Assembly: GCA_922989275.2 (NCBI GenBank)
Contig: OV277869.1
Location: forward strand, 39,602,189 to 39,666,188
Source of the DNA: Gari tellinella
Lineage: Eukaryota > Mollusca > Bivalvia > Cardiida > Psammobiidae
DNA: 64,000 nt
Direction: 5' to 3'
Shown here: positions 32,908 through 43,813 of the stretch, piece by piece
How positions within the stretch are numbered: the first letter of the stretch is position 1
Layout: every line of letters starts with the position of its first letter
Notes under the pieces: generated by a model
Databases searched by the model: none
The model's input: only the letters and a program-made list of their open reading frames with translations
What the model was told of the DNA's origin: nothing
Made by a program: the position numbers and the translations under genes

Positions 32908-33060
32908 ACCCTTTAACCACCGCAAAGCCTTACCCCGAGTACAATGGTAATTTGACAAAAAGTATAGATCCTGATCAGTATGATCAGGATCCAAACTGTT
33001 TGACACTAATTAAAATAGTTCCGCTCTATTACGACCACTAAATTGTATTACTTATTAGGT
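32908..33060 (+). mobile_element. C' copy with shortened hairpin, plus pogo-like end
   Basis: CAACCCTTTAACCACC, GCCTTACCCCGAGTACAATG, then a stem reduced to GATCCTGATCAGTATGATCAGGATC. CGCTCTATTACGACCACTAAA from 33019 is an R-like terminus. Confidence 0.6.
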
Positions 33061-33174
33061 GTATTACTTATTGCAGTTTTCTTGGATCGAATTTCTCTTT
33101 ACAGATTATAAAATATAAATAAATGAAGGGGGATAGCTTAAGAAATGTGAAAATACAACTGTAGTCTAATACAT

Positions 33175-33404
33175 TAACAGTGGGGAAGACGTTATTCTTT
33201 CCAAATAAACGCGTTTACGCTAAAACTATTTGTTCCAATGCAAACAGTTTAGAGCCAGATCAGACTCCAAACAATTTGCCACTCAGATAAAAATAAATAG
33301 TAAGAATTGTCAAAACTCTAGTTGTCCTTGTGTACATTTTATTGCAATGTTTCTGCGTTGAGTTTGCGTTTAAACGGGAGAGAATAACGTCTTCTCCTCT
33401 GTTC
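33175..33404 (-). mobile_element. Family A copy (A20), older, core apex deleted
   Basis: ACAGTGGGGAAGACGTTATTC to ACGTCTTCTCCTCTGT. The core is cut: GAGCCAGATCAGACTCCAAAC. Confidence 0.82.
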
Positions 33405-33851
33405 TTAGATGTTGCGTGATAGTTTGATGTATATATCCGTGCACACTCTTATTCCAGACGATAGTTTCAGCCACCAAGCATATTAATATGTCGTGTCTGG
33501 TCGTTTATCTATATATTTAGGGATACTTTGTAAGACCTATTGATATTTGTGACACTGGTCCCATTATTTAGATACCTAGTTTCCCAATTTTCTAAATGCA
33601 GAAATTTTGATTATTTTGTCTGTTTCCTTTTCAAACTGACAACGATATGCCTAAAATGAATATGTTCAATAATATGTTTACAGTCTGCCAAAGTGTACTT
33701 TAACACGCATAACTATTCTCGTACTTTTTGCACTATTCGTACCGAGCCCCATCCGAATAAAGTTCGGTACAATCCGTCAGTTGACGTATATGACCAATTG
33801 CTCTACACCGAACACTGATAATGGCAGATGATTACCCGATTGCGTTAGGGG
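33405..33851. other. Spacer, nothing recognised
   Basis: No supported feature. Confidence 0.25.
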
Positions 33852-34092
33852 TATAACGTTATTCTTTCCCAATAAACGCGTTTACGCTAAATCTATTATT
33901 TCCAATGCAAACAGTTTGGAGCCAGATCAGACGCCGGGTAACCCGGCGTCTGATCAGGCTCCAAACTGTTTGCCACCAAGATTAACATGAAATATCAGAA
34001 TTGTCCAAAAGTTGCACTTTTGTACGTTTTAGTGCTTTGCGTTTGCGTACGTTTGCGTTTAAACGGGAAAGAATAACGTTTTCTCCACTGTA
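33852..34092 (-). mobile_element. Family A, young copy (A21), left tip lost
   Basis: Starts ATAACGTTATTCTTTCCC without the first ~10 bp; right end ACGTTTTCTCCACTGTA. Core 33908-33972. Very close to A10, including TTGCACTTTTGTACG. Confidence 0.88.
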
Positions 34093-34095
34093 CCT

Positions 34096-34342
34096 GAAGT
34101 CTTTACTGCAAAGCTTTACCGACTGCTTTAACCCTATTATCACCAAAATCTTGTCTGCTTTAGTAGTGTCGTCTGCAATATTTTTTAAATTCAGCTTTAG
34201 GGCTGTTTTGACTGAAGAAATGTCAATACGAGTATCAAACAGTTTGGATCCTGATCAGATGCCGTGTTACGCGGCGTCTGATCAGCATTCAAACTGTTTG
34301 CAAATTCGCCTCCTGTTGGCGCCGATGGCCCGAGTGAAATAA
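34096..34342 (+). mobile_element. Family C copy (C5), near full length
   Basis: GTCTTTACTGCAAAGC, TTAACCCTATTATCACC, TAGTAGTGTCGTCTGCAATA, core 34236-34300 (GGATCCTGATCAG), then GTTTGCAAATTCGCCTCC and GGCGCCGATGGCCCGAGTGA. Follows A21 with only a few bases between. Confidence 0.82.
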
Positions 34343-34466
34343 TGAATTCAGTAACAATCAAACTAAACTACACTTAGCAAGAGAATTGGATCCGTACTCG
34401 ACACCAGATACATTGTAATCACCCGGTCAGTTCATTCCCGGAATTCTACATTCCGTTGTCAATGGA

Positions 34467-34565
34467 TACAGTGGAGAATATGTTATTAATGGCCAAAGGC
34501 AATGTATATTGCTGATATGCTAATAAAACTGAACTGAACATTATTTTGCAGTGAAAATCAAGACA
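34467..34565 (-). mobile_element. Family A copy (A22) mostly replaced by retro-tail
   Basis: TACAGTGGAGAATATGTTATT is a family A end. After 34539, ATTATTTTGCAGTGAAAATC resembles the inner part of the same arm. The block between is the retroelement tail. Confidence 0.5.
34488..34539 (+). repeat. Retroelement 3'-tail sequence, copy 2
   Basis: CCAAAGGCAATGTATATTGC, TGATATGCTAATAAAACTGA and ACTGAAC; same sequence as 19738-19791 reversed. The ACTGA repeats at the end resemble a short microsatellite tail of a LINE or SINE. Confidence 0.55.
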
Positions 34566-34865
34566 GAAATAGAAAGACTCCAAATAGAAACAACTAACAA
34601 TTTACAAATACTTTAGATTCTCTTACTTCGATCATGGTGGAAATTTATTGTTTCGTCTGTAAACATGACAGTGATCTCGAAATTCGCTAACCGAAAGGTC
34701 ATTAACATCACGGTAGTTTGCAGTCGACCTTCAAATGCAGACACATAGTATTTAGGCGCATTGTCTAAACATTTCAGAGCTTAATTTAACTATCTCTTTG
34801 AAACCTTTTTCAAACAAGATATAATTTGTTAGAACATTTCATATGCATGTTCATGCAAATTTTAT

Positions 34866-34996
34866 TGTGTTTGTGTTTTGACTGAAGAAACAATTGATAT
34901 GAAGATTAAACTGCTTGGATTCTGATCAAACACCCTGTTAAGCGGCTTCTTATTGTAATTAAAACTATTTACAAAGTCGACCTTACTCCTTTAACT
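34866..34996 (+). mobile_element. Degenerate family C fragment (C6)
   Basis: GTTTTGACTGAAGAAAC, ACTGCTTGGATTCTGATC, CCTGTTAAGCGGCTTCTT and ACAAAGTCGACC are the C centre and right side. Confidence 0.5.
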
Positions 34997-35031
34997 TTAA
35001 TCACGCACATAAGCGTCCTTTGCAAATCGTG

Positions 35032-35281
35032 TACAGTGGAGCAAACGTTATTCTTTCCCGTTTAAACGCAAACGTACGCAAACGCAAAGCACTAAAACGT
35101 AGAAAAGTACAACTTTTTGACAATTCTGATATTTCATGTTTATCTTGGTGGCAAACAGTTTGGAGCCTGATCAGACGCCGGGTTACCCGGCGTCTGATAT
35201 GGCTCCAAACTGTTTGCAGTAGAAATAAACGTTTTAGCGTAAACGCGTTCATTGGGAAAGAATAACAGATTCTCCACTGTA
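35032..35281 (+). mobile_element. Family A, young 250-bp copy (A23)
   Basis: TACAGTGGAGCAAACG to CAGATTCTCCACTGTA; core 35152-35216. Confidence 0.92.
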
Positions 35282-35309
35282 CATGCGAGAAATACACTTG
35301 TCCTACGCA

Positions 35310-35360
35310 AACAATGTTGTCTCTGACCAGAAATCAGTGTCTTCACTGTTTGTCATATTG
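35310..35360. repeat. K-type core half-arm
   Basis: TCTCTGACCAGAAATCAGTG and TCTTCACTGTTTGTCATATTG match the right arm of the K hairpin. No termini. Confidence 0.45.
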
Positions 35361-35422
35361 CACCACCTTGACAAAAGTCAACTTGTAATAGTCAAAGTTG
35401 ACTTGACTCAATTTGAAACTGG

Positions 35423-35672
35423 TACAGTGGAGAATCTGTTATTCTTTCCCGTTTAAACGCAAACGTACGCAAACGCAAAGCACTAAAACGTAGAAAAGAA
35501 CAACTTTTGGACAATTCTGATATTTCATGTTTTTCTTGGTGGCAAACAGAATGGAGCCAGATCAGACGCCGTGTTACCCGGCGTCTGATCTGGCTCCAAA
35601 CTGTTTGTAAAAGAAAAAATAGTTTTAGCGTAAACGCGTTTATCGGGAAAGAATAACAGATTCTCCACTGTA
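35423..35672 (+). mobile_element. Family A, young 250-bp copy (A24)
   Basis: TACAGTGGAGAATCTG to CAGATTCTCCACTGTA; core 35543-35607 with a few substitutions (CAAACAGAATGGAGCC). 142 bp from A23, same orientation. Confidence 0.92.
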
Positions 35673-35861
35673 TTATTCATTTGAAGTTTCTAGGGGAGAG
35701 GGTTAAAAGGCTTCAGACAACAAGCAATTGGGAAATAGCCAATCTATGCATTGACATGCTCATGTATTTAATAGATGATGTTTGGATATCGGTAGACGGT
35801 TTCATAAATATTGATACGTGTTCTACTCTTTTGGAGCCGACAATTGCCATTAGGTTTTAAC

Positions 35862-36042
35862 TACAGTCGAAACTCGATACGTCGAACTGGCTAAAATAGA
35901 TTGTACCAGTATTTTATCAGTTGAATTTCGATAAATCGATCTCGCTTATGTCGAACCTACCCGTATTTCCAAGTTAAAACGTGGCTCATCGACCTTTTAA
36001 CTATGAACTAACGCGAGTTCGAACCACCGAGTTTCGACTTTA
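35862..36042. mobile_element. Element S: pogo-like MITE, 181 bp
   Basis: TACAGTCGAAACTCGATACG at the left, GAGTTTCGACTTTA at the right; internal GTCGAAC motifs repeat. TA duplication plausible. Confidence 0.6.
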
Positions 36043-36596
36043 CAACGAGTTCCAATAAAAGAAAGAAAAACATACACCATGAAGGTTACACCACTTTCAC
36101 TATTGCAGGATAGGACAACTACCTATTGCGTGAGCTGTATGATATTCAGTCACGATCCTTAAATTCCGAACCGGACATGTGCATCTTATTACAGACAAGA
36201 TTTCTTTACAAAGGGTCAAACTGATAGATACATGTACTATCCGTACATCTACAAACTGACCCGGACAGGTAATGCGGTTACAAGATTACACATTGATCAC
36301 ATGTGCAGGTTCAGATTACAATAAATTACAAGAACTGAAAATAAACTAAGTTTCGTGCAATCCCGTTTAGTTTCTGTATCGTGCACCCGGAGGTGATCGA
36401 AACCTATCTAGCAAGGCTATGGGGTTCATTCTCCCATAAACCGCATTAAACTTCGTGTATTTCTTAAACAATTTCATTCCATACAGAAAGTAAGATAAGT
36501 CTGGCAATCCGGTTAATCCGGCTTCTGATCAGGCTCATTACAAGAACAAAATCGATGTCATATTCTCAATATTATTATGTTTGCATTTAAGTTGAT
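36043..36596. other. Spacer with A-core scrap
   Basis: CCGGTTAATCCGGCTTCTG and ATCAGGCTC near 36500-36540 are a family A core half. Nothing else is recognised. Confidence 0.4.
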
Positions 36597-36735
36597 TTAA
36601 GTATGAGGACCCCTAAAAAGATCGGACCAAAATCGGTACTCTACGTACAGTGATCGGCCATTATCGGCATTTAATGAGAACGGTCGACTGCTCTCCGTAC
36701 AATTCCGATATTGACCGACATTGCCTCGATCTTAA
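36597..36735. mobile_element. Element O3, short
   Basis: TTAAGTATGAGGACCCCTAA, AGATCGGACC, CGGCCATTATCGGC and CCGATATTGACCGACATTG, ending CGATCTTAA. Shares blocks with O1 and O2; TTAA at both ends. Confidence 0.55.
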
Positions 36736-37035
36736 CCAGAAAAGAAAAAAACGGCTTTCCCGCTATAAACGCTGAATATTAAGTCGGTCAGTGCAGTGTT
36801 TAATACGAGTTCTCAATTGTTTGAAACTGAGTAAGATGTTTCAATAGCCAACACGCCTTGCATTTAGATTTGATATATAAAAGCAGACAGCAATGAATAA
36901 GTAGACTATATAGCAATGCGGTGATATATCATACGTTTTATTGGATTGTGTGTCTGCAATGTGTTCAATATATTCATAAAATACAAGTAAATAGATTGAA
37001 TTATGTACGCATCTTACTTTTAAATCTGCGTCAGA

Positions 37036-37525
37036 TAACTGTGGAGAAAACATTACTCTTTCTCGTTTAACTCCTTCGCATCCAAGTTTGATCGTCTGCT
37101 TTAACCCTATTACTGCCAAAACATCGTCTGCATTAGTATTGTCGTCTGTAATATATTCAAAGTCAGATATAGGACGGCTTTGATTGAAGAAATGTCGATC
37201 AAAGTGTCAAACAGCTTGGATTCTGATCAGACGCCGCGATACGCGGCGTCTGATCAGGATCCAAACTGTTTGCAAAGTCGCATTTTGGCGTCATTGGCAG
37301 TGAAAGAGTAAAAGGAAATAAAACGCCAATGCAAAGCATTAAAATGAAACATTTTCAACTATTGAGGTGCTAATGATGTAACGATTGCTTTTAATCTGAA
37401 AAGCAACAGTTTGGTGTCTGATCAAATACCGGTAACCCGGCGTCCGATCAGCCTCCACATTGTTTGCAATGGATATCAGTTCTTAGAGCGAGTTTACTGG
37501 AATAGCATAACGTTTTCTCCAATGC
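37036..37525 (+). mobile_element. Family A copy (A25), older, with C7 nested
   Basis: TAACTGTGGAGAAAACATTA and TCTTTCTCGTTTAA, then C7, then AACGCCAATGCAAAGC, a worn core (AACAGTTTGGTGTCTGATC ... GGTAACCCGGCGTCC), and ACGTTTTCTCCAATGCA. Confidence 0.8.
37067..37312 (+). mobile_element. Family C copy (C7), full length, inside A25
   Basis: TTAACTCCTTCGCATCC to CATTGGCAGTGAAAGAGTAA. Two internal ATCGTCTGC blocks; core 37208-37272 (apex GCCGCGATACGCGGC). CGCATTTTGGCGTCATTGGC near the right end. Inserted at the GTTTAAAC of A25. A good reference C copy. Confidence 0.88.
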
Positions 37526-37666
37526 ATTTCAATTTAAATATCATTTTGTTCAATCCTTTGTATGTTGGCGTTTACTGATTCATAATATTCAGATTCTGTG
37601 CGTTTCATTATCACGTATGGTACACTGTTATTACATTTGCATGAAGTATGCATGCTTTTAAACTTC

Positions 37667-38003
37667 TACAGTTGAGAATACGTAATTTTTTCATTTTAAA
37701 ATTGAAACGCAAACGCTCTGTAATAAAACGTAGAAAAAGTGCAATATGTTTAGATAATTGTAAAAAGCTATGTTCCAGCTGAATGGCAAATAGTTTGGAA
37801 CCTGATCAGACGCCGGATTTAAACATAGAAAATGGACATTTTTAAAATACATAAATGTGATTGGTGAATTGTTTGGAACATGATCAGACGCCAAGTTACT
37901 CTGCGTCTTGTCTGATTTAAAGCTGTTTGCAATGAACGACATTGGATCTACGTTTTCCACGTAACACATTTATTAGGAAAAGAATAATGCGTTCTCCACC
38001 GTA
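37667..38003 (+). mobile_element. Family A copy (A26) with duplicated core half
   Basis: TACAGTTGAGAATACG to TGCGTTCTCCACCGTA, 337 bp. The left core arm occurs twice: TAGTTTGGAACCTGATCAGA at 37791 and TTGTTTGGAACATGATCAGA at 37871, separated by about 60 bp. Confidence 0.75.
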
Positions 38004-38062
38004 AACAAATATGCATTAGTTTTACACTGTATAGACACAGAAGAAAGGACTGAACAAACGTG

Positions 38063-38300
38063 ATACAGTAGAGAAAACGTTATTCTTTCCCGTTTAAATG
38101 CAAACGAAACGCAAATTGAAGAAAATGACAACTGTTTGACAATTATGAATGTTGATTTTGATCTGGGTGGCAAACAGTTTGGAGCCTGGTCAGACGCCGG
38201 GTAACCCGGCGTCTGATTAGGCTCCAAAATATTTGCATTGGAAATAACAGTTTTAGCGTATACGCATTTATTGGGAAAGAATAACGTTTTCTCCACTGTA
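38063..38300 (+). mobile_element. Family A copy (A27), older subfamily
   Basis: TACAGTAGAGAAAACG to ACGTTTTCTCCACTGTA; core about 38170-38234 with good apex GGGTAACCC. Confidence 0.88.
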
Positions 38301-38317
38301 GTATTTAATCGTATGCC

Positions 38318-38495
38318 ACTGCAAACGGTGTGGAGCCACATCAGATCCCGGGCTATCCGACTCCAATAACTTATCGTTATCTAGATAAAAATAAATCCAC
38401 AGGGTTGTCTAAATAATATCATTTTCTACATTTTGATGCATTGCGTTTGCGTTTGGTTTCGTTTAAACAAGAAGAAATGACATCTATTCCATTAA
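38318..38495 (-). mobile_element. Family A copy (A28), left end lost
   Basis: CACTGCAAACGGTGTGGAGCC, TAGATAAAAATAAATCC, GATGCATTGCGTTTGCG, then ATGACATCTATTCCATTA. Directly follows A27. Confidence 0.6.
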
Positions 38496-38639
38496 ATGGC
38501 TTCCTTATTTGTAAACATAGCTTGATTAATGATGATGCAAATTAATTAAGCGTCATCGTGTTTAGTTTAGCAATGACATCAGCTTATTTCGTGTCTGTTA
38601 GTAGTACTAGAAATAGAGGACACGACCTGAATAATACAA

Positions 38640-38971
38640 TACAGTGTTCCCTCCCTACAACGGCCCTCCTAACAACGGTTTCATCCTTAAACATCGCTAG
38701 CCGCTGTTCCCCAAACAAGACAATTATATATCAAACTGTTCACGGCTGCAATATCGTCTGCTTGAATTGGCGTCTGCTGTTTTTCTCAAAGTCACATAAT
38801 GGACATTTTGACAGAAGCAAATTATAACTGTTTGAATCCAGATCAAGCGCCGCGTTACGCTGTTTGCATATGAAAGCCAGTTTCCCTCCGTATTACAACT
38901 CCCTCGGAACAACACACACACACACACTATTTTTCTCCCATTGAATGTTTTTGTAGAGAGGGAGCACTGTA
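38640..38971 (-). mobile_element. Family B copy (B11), right hairpin arm deleted
   Basis: TACAGTGTTCCCTCCCTAC to GAGAGGGAGCACTGTA. GAATCCAGATCAAGCGCCG reaches the apex CGCGTTACGC and then jumps to TGTTTGCATATG. A short (CA)n tract lies at 38908-38926. A B end scrap (GAGAGGGGGCAATGTA) follows at 39003-39018. Confidence 0.82.
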
Positions 38972-39095
38972 CTGAGAAAAGGTTAGAATTGTATTTGTTC
39001 AGAGAGGGGGCAATGTAGATTTAGGAATGGTTCAGATGGTATTTCTTCAATTTGAAATGGTTTTGTCAATACTTGCAAATATAGCTTGAACTCGT

Positions 39096-39268
39096 TTAAC
39101 CCCTTCACTGCCTTACCTCGAGCACAACAGTATTTTGCTGGTCAGGATCCAAACTGTTTGTCACTGATTTCAATAGTTCTTAAGTCAAAATAGCAAAAAT
39201 TAAATTTAAAAAATAAAAGCAGACGACCATTGTTTAAAATTGATGACGTCACGGCAGTAAAGGGGTTG
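39096..39268 (+). mobile_element. C' copy, left hairpin arm deleted, with TGACGTCA
   Basis: TTAACCCCTTCACTGCCTTAC and CTCGAGCACAACAG, then only the right core arm (GGTCAGGATCCAAACTG), CAGACGACCATTG, and TGACGTCA at 39244-39251 just before CGGCAGTAAAGGGGTT. Confidence 0.78.
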
Positions 39269-39278
39269 ATGTTAGGAT

Positions 39279-39440
39279 GTCCAGTGAAGAAGACGTTACT
39301 CTTTCCCAAATAAAACGTGTTTACGCCAAAACTATTGTGTCAATTGAAAAAATTTTGGAGCCTGATCAGACACCGGGTAACCCAGAGTCTGATCAGGCTC
39401 CATACTCTTTTCACTAAGATTAAACTAAAACAAGAAATAT
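39279..39440 (-). mobile_element. Family A fragment (A29)
   Basis: CCAGTGAAGAAGACGTTAC, CCAAATAAAACGTGTTTACG, core about 39350-39415 (TTTGGAGCCTGATCAGACACC). The right end is missing. Confidence 0.68.
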
Positions 39441-40375
39441 CTTTTAAAAAGATATTCGGCGGAATGAGTGGTTGAACTAAGGCTATATAGATGCATGGGT
39501 GTGCAAAATTAAATGAAATTGAGGTTTTCGGATTGAAAAGCAAAACAAATTGAAAGAGTAACTTTTATTTAAAATGCAAAACTATCATGTACAGAAATGC
39601 AAAACAGAACAATAATTTAACTCATATCCTAGCTACTGGTAGGAGATCCTCACATTAATCTATTGTTCTATATATCAAACTTCATTCATAGAGTTTCTTG
39701 AAACAAACTATAGCATACACAAATGTACAGATACAACAGTCTGCTGAACTTCACTCTTGTAAATAATGATGAAACAACACGATTGTGTTTAACTCACTTG
39801 AGGCCATTAATTTTATATATAATATTGGTTTTAATGTATGGCATTAAAATGTGTACAAATAGTTAACAATTCAAACAAATTGGTAGTAAACAATTACAAA
39901 ACACCTAGCTTCCTCTGTATATCTTTAAAAAGATTTCAGATGTCATATCTTAAAATAGAAGTATAATTGCATCATCCCAGTGTGTAGTAAACAGTGTAGT
40001 CTGTATCTCTAAATTTTACACTCACAGTCCACATCTGGTAAAACTGTAATTGGACATAGACCAGCCTACAGGGCTCCAGATAAGAGGGAGTAAACTAAAC
40101 AAATCACATTTTTTCACTCCTTTCAGCACCAAACCCTATGGTGTAACCACTCATTTTGTTTGTCTCGAAGAGAAAATTTTCAAATGTATAGTGACACCAC
40201 AGGGTTTAATGCACAAATAAAGATTTTAAGTTTTGAAATAATTCCCTTATCTGGAGCCCTGGCTACTATCCAATCAGACTATTCAGTTTCAACAGGTGCT
40301 CTTAATTCTAAATTTCTGATCAAATATAATTGGTTGAAATGTGTGGCCAAATAGAAAGTGTGTCTAAATAGAAAC
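39441..40375. other. AT-rich spacer, nothing recognised
   Basis: One of the longer element-free stretches. No splice-bounded coding segment or RNA gene is evident. Confidence 0.35.
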
Positions 40376-40620
40376 CAGTCAGCTCCGCCGAAAAACACTA
40401 AGTCGAATTTGCAAACAGTTCCAATCCTGATTAGACGCCGCGTGACGCGGCGGCTGATCAAGATGCAAATTGTTTGGCACTCGTATCGATATTTCTTAAG
40501 CCATGTTATCTTAAATATAACTTTGAAACGATTTTGCAGAAAACAATACTGAAGCAGACGACAAAACAATAGTGAAGGGGTAAAAACCTCAGGATTAATT
40601 TGGTGCCGAAATGGTTTAAC
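40376..40620 (-). mobile_element. Family C copy, reverse, left end worn
   Basis: CGAATTTGCAAACAGTTCC, apex GCCGCGTGACGCGGC, GGCACTCGTATCGATATTTC, GAAGCAGACGACAAAAC and GTGAAGGGGTAAAAACCTC. The body from the core rightwards is complete. Confidence 0.7.
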
Positions 40621-40699
40621 CGTAAATCTTTATGTCGGAACAAACCCAGTCTTCCCCTCTGCACCGTGCGTTTGACTCTTCTCCAGATGAATATTCAAC

Positions 40700-40949
40700 T
40701 ACAGTGGAGAATGTGTTATTCTTTCCCAATAAACGCGTTTACGCTAAAACTGTTATTTGCCGTGCAAACAGTTTGGAGCAAGATCAGACGCCGGGTAACC
40801 CGGCGTCTGATCAGGCTCCAAACTGTTTGCCACCAAGATAAAAATGAATTATCAGAATTGTCCAAAAGTTGCACTTTTCTACTTGTTAGTGCTTTGCGTT
40901 TGCGTACGTTTGCGTTTAAACGGGAGAGAATAACATTTTCTCCACTGTA
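40700..40949 (-). mobile_element. Family A, young 250-bp copy (A30)
   Basis: TACAGTGGAGAATGTG to ACATTTTCTCCACTGTA; core 40765-40829. Confidence 0.92.
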
Positions 40950-41142
40950 TAAAATTCGCCGAAAATAAACACATGTGATCTGAATTATCACATTGGATAA
41001 TAAAAATATTTTATCCAGGAAAGAGTGCAGACATTTCTATAAGAAAACAACGCAGACCCTGATCAGAGATAGCACCTTTTACTGTTTTCAAAACACGTCA
41101 ATATATGATATAACAAATAACAAGAGTAGTATTAACATTTTA

Positions 41143-41355
41143 GTTCACCTTAGTTGCCTTATACCGAGTATCATGTTTGTTTGCAAACTGCTTGGATCCT
41201 GATCAGACGCCAAAAAACGTGGCGTCTGATCAGGATCCAAAGTATTTGACACTGATTTCAATATGTTTATGTCAAAATATCTAAGTTGTAAATTTGAGAA
41301 ATAAATGCAGAACAATTGTATACAGTAGATGACGTCATGGCAGTGAAAGGATTTA
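41143..41355 (+). mobile_element. C' copy with TGACGTCA
   Basis: AGTTGCCTTATACCGAG, core about 41183-41249 (GGATCCTGATCAGACGCC with loop AAAAAAC), GTTTATGTCAAAATATC, TGACGTCA at 41330-41337, then TGGCAGTGAAAGG. Confidence 0.78.
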
Positions 41356-41543
41356 GATATCTTTGCAACAGTGTCTGGTTTAACAATAAAATTCGAACAT
41401 CGATTGCTCTTAGAATTAGTTGCATGTTTGATTGCTAAAGATAACAAATGATTTAGGGGATACATTTGCTAGCTTAAAAGTATTTACCACAAAATTTAGA
41501 TACCGAACATTCCAATGCAACGAGATATATTTGTATAATTCGC

Positions 41544-41755
41544 TTAACACTTTTGGCGACAAAGTCGCATAAAGTCGACTTTGTAAACAGTTTGGATCCA
41601 GATCAGACGCCGCGTTACGCGGCGTCTGATCAGGATCTTAACTTTTGACACTCGAATCGATATTTTTTAAGTCAGACTTCCTTAAATCTAACTTTAAAAC
41701 GTTCATTCAGACAATAATATTGAAGTAGACGACAACATAGCGGTGAAGAGGTAAA
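41544..41755 (-). mobile_element. Family C copy (C8)
   Basis: TTAACACTTTTGGCGAC, core at about 41584-41648 (GGATCCAGATCAGACGCCG, apex GTTACGC), ACACTCGAATCGATATT, GAAGTAGACGACAAC and GCGGTGAAGAGGTAA. Confidence 0.8.
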
Positions 41756-41995
41756 AACCTCTCCATAAATTTTTACACCGAAAGTGATAACACATACATC
41801 CCTAGCGACGAGTAAAATCGTCATTAAAGAAACATTGACCCTGAAAGAATACATGTACACTTGTATTATGCAAACAATGTAGATCTAGCTAACAGGGATC
41901 CTAAAAGAGCAATCACACCAAGGTATTTAATGTTTGTCATTTTTCAATACATTGCAGAAAACAACCCTAAATAAGATGGCATACATTTTAGAGAC

Positions 41996-42110
41996 CTATT
42001 AAACGGCGGATTTACCGGCATCTGATCTGGCTCGAAACTGTTTGCAATGGAAACACAATAGGTATAGCGTAAACGCGTTTATTAGGAAAGAACAACATCG
42101 TTATAACTGT
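41996..42110 (+). mobile_element. Family A right-half fragment (A31)
   Basis: CATCTGATCTGGCTCGAAAC, TGTTTGCAATGGAAAC, AGCGTAAACGCGTTTATTAGG. The terminal repeat is worn. Confidence 0.62.
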
Positions 42111-42155
42111 TTCCGTACATTACATATACGAGCGTATTTGCTACTATGGCATGTG

Positions 42156-42405
42156 TACAGTGGAGAATCTGTTATTCTTTCCCAATGAACGCGTTTACGC
42201 TAAAACGTTTATTTCTACTGCAAACAGTTTGGAGCCAGATCAGACGCCGGGTAACCCGGCGTCTGATCAGGCTCCAAACTGTGTGCCACCAAAATAAACA
42301 TGAAATATCAGAATTGTCCAAAAGTTGTACTTTTCTACTTTTTAGTGCTTTGCGTTTGCGTACGTTTGCGTTTAAACGGGAAAGAATAATGTTTTCTCCA
42401 CTGTA
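42156..42405 (-). mobile_element. Family A, young 250-bp copy (A32)
   Basis: TACAGTGGAGAATCTG to ATGTTTTCTCCACTGTA; core 42221-42285, one outer mismatch (CTGTGTG). Confidence 0.92.
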
Positions 42406-43178
42406 CATGTCATCGGAGTAGTCATCAAAGTTCAATTTGCTCACCAGACGTATTAGCGAAATCGGCATCTAATCAGGCTCAATTTGCTTGACATGGAGAA
42501 AACTTAAATCCTCAACATGCCCGTAACAATCTGTCATTTTTTGACAATTTAATCCATTTCGATTGAGCTGCTTTTCGTTGAAAACACAAAAATGTCGATT
42601 GCAATAATGCTCCGTGGGGAAATGTTCCAATCAATCTGTTGAGTTTTGTTTGAACCCATTTATACCAAATGAATTTCCATGCTTATTTCTTGGTTGAGGA
42701 CATTTTTCTATTCAAGAATGCTTGTTCCATTTTTTCATTTTCAATTAAGTTTTGGTAGAAGTTAGAAAATTGTGTCAGCAGACATTGCAGATCGACATCA
42801 GACACTGCGGCGTCTGATAGTTAAGGACTATTTCGGCAGTTTCGATTATTTTGGTCTAAGGGAGACAACTCATGCAAAATCTCCATTTGGATCCATTTTA
42901 GCATTCAATGTGGTTTTTATATAGCATTTGTATATAACCCATGTAATTTGAGTTGCATGTCTTACTTTCTATGCAGACATTTGTATATTGTAGAACAACT
43001 AATTCGGGTACCTACTGTAACAATTGTCATGTTTGATTTCAATAAATTTGTGAAAAACGTTGTCAAAATCTGAATACTAGTATAAGAACTGTATAAGGAA
43101 AACACTTTGAAAAATAACTGTTTATTGTGTTCACTTCATTGACGGATTATGTGTTGTTTTCATGTTTTGGGTGCTACT
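42406..43178. other. Spacer with core scraps
   Basis: ATCGGCATCTAATCAGGCTC (about 42460) and ACATCAGACACTGCGGCGTC (about 42795) are isolated core half-arms. Nothing else. Confidence 0.35.
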
Positions 43179-43420
43179 TACAGTGGAGAATCTGTTATTC
43201 TTTCCCGTTTAAACGCAAACGTACGCAAACACAAAGCACTAAAACGTAGAAAAGAATAACTTTTGGACAATTCTGATAATTCATGTTTATCTTGGTGGCA
43301 AACAGTTTTGAGCCTGATCAGACGCCGGGTTACACTGTTACATGTACACTGTTTGCACTGCAAATAATAGTTTTAGCGTACACGCGTTAATTGGGAAAGA
43401 ATAACAGATTCTCCACTGTA
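43179..43420 (+). mobile_element. Family A, young copy (A33), right arm of core altered
   Basis: TACAGTGGAGAATCTG to CAGATTCTCCACTGTA. The right hairpin arm is replaced: GACGCCGGGTTACACTG then TTACATGTACACTGTTTGC. Confidence 0.88.
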
Positions 43421-43813
43421 CTCCTATTCTTTTCAATTTTATGAAAATATATGTATAACCCAACAATTAGGTAACTTACAAGAGCTAAAGAGGGCTATTC
43501 TGAGAGTTTATGATTAAAAGCAAGTGTCTCCGGATAATGAGGGGTATACCCCGAAAACAAGCTACATGTATTAAAAAAGAAATCCGGTTCTGGAACCCTA
43601 CTAGTTTTTATTTCATATGTCTGCATACGATGGTTTAAACTAGCAACATGCAAAGTTATAAAAAAACAAACCCTGAAAATTCGGAGAAACTGCCTCGATA
43701 GTCTTTATCTAGAAAACGCACCGTGCTTCCTTACAAACAGTGCAATAATTTACCTTCCCTGTGCAAGTTCTATAGACTTAGATCAGAATGATCCTTTATG
43801 TGCATCCTACATG
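43421..43813. other. Spacer, nothing recognised
   Basis: No supported feature. Confidence 0.25.
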
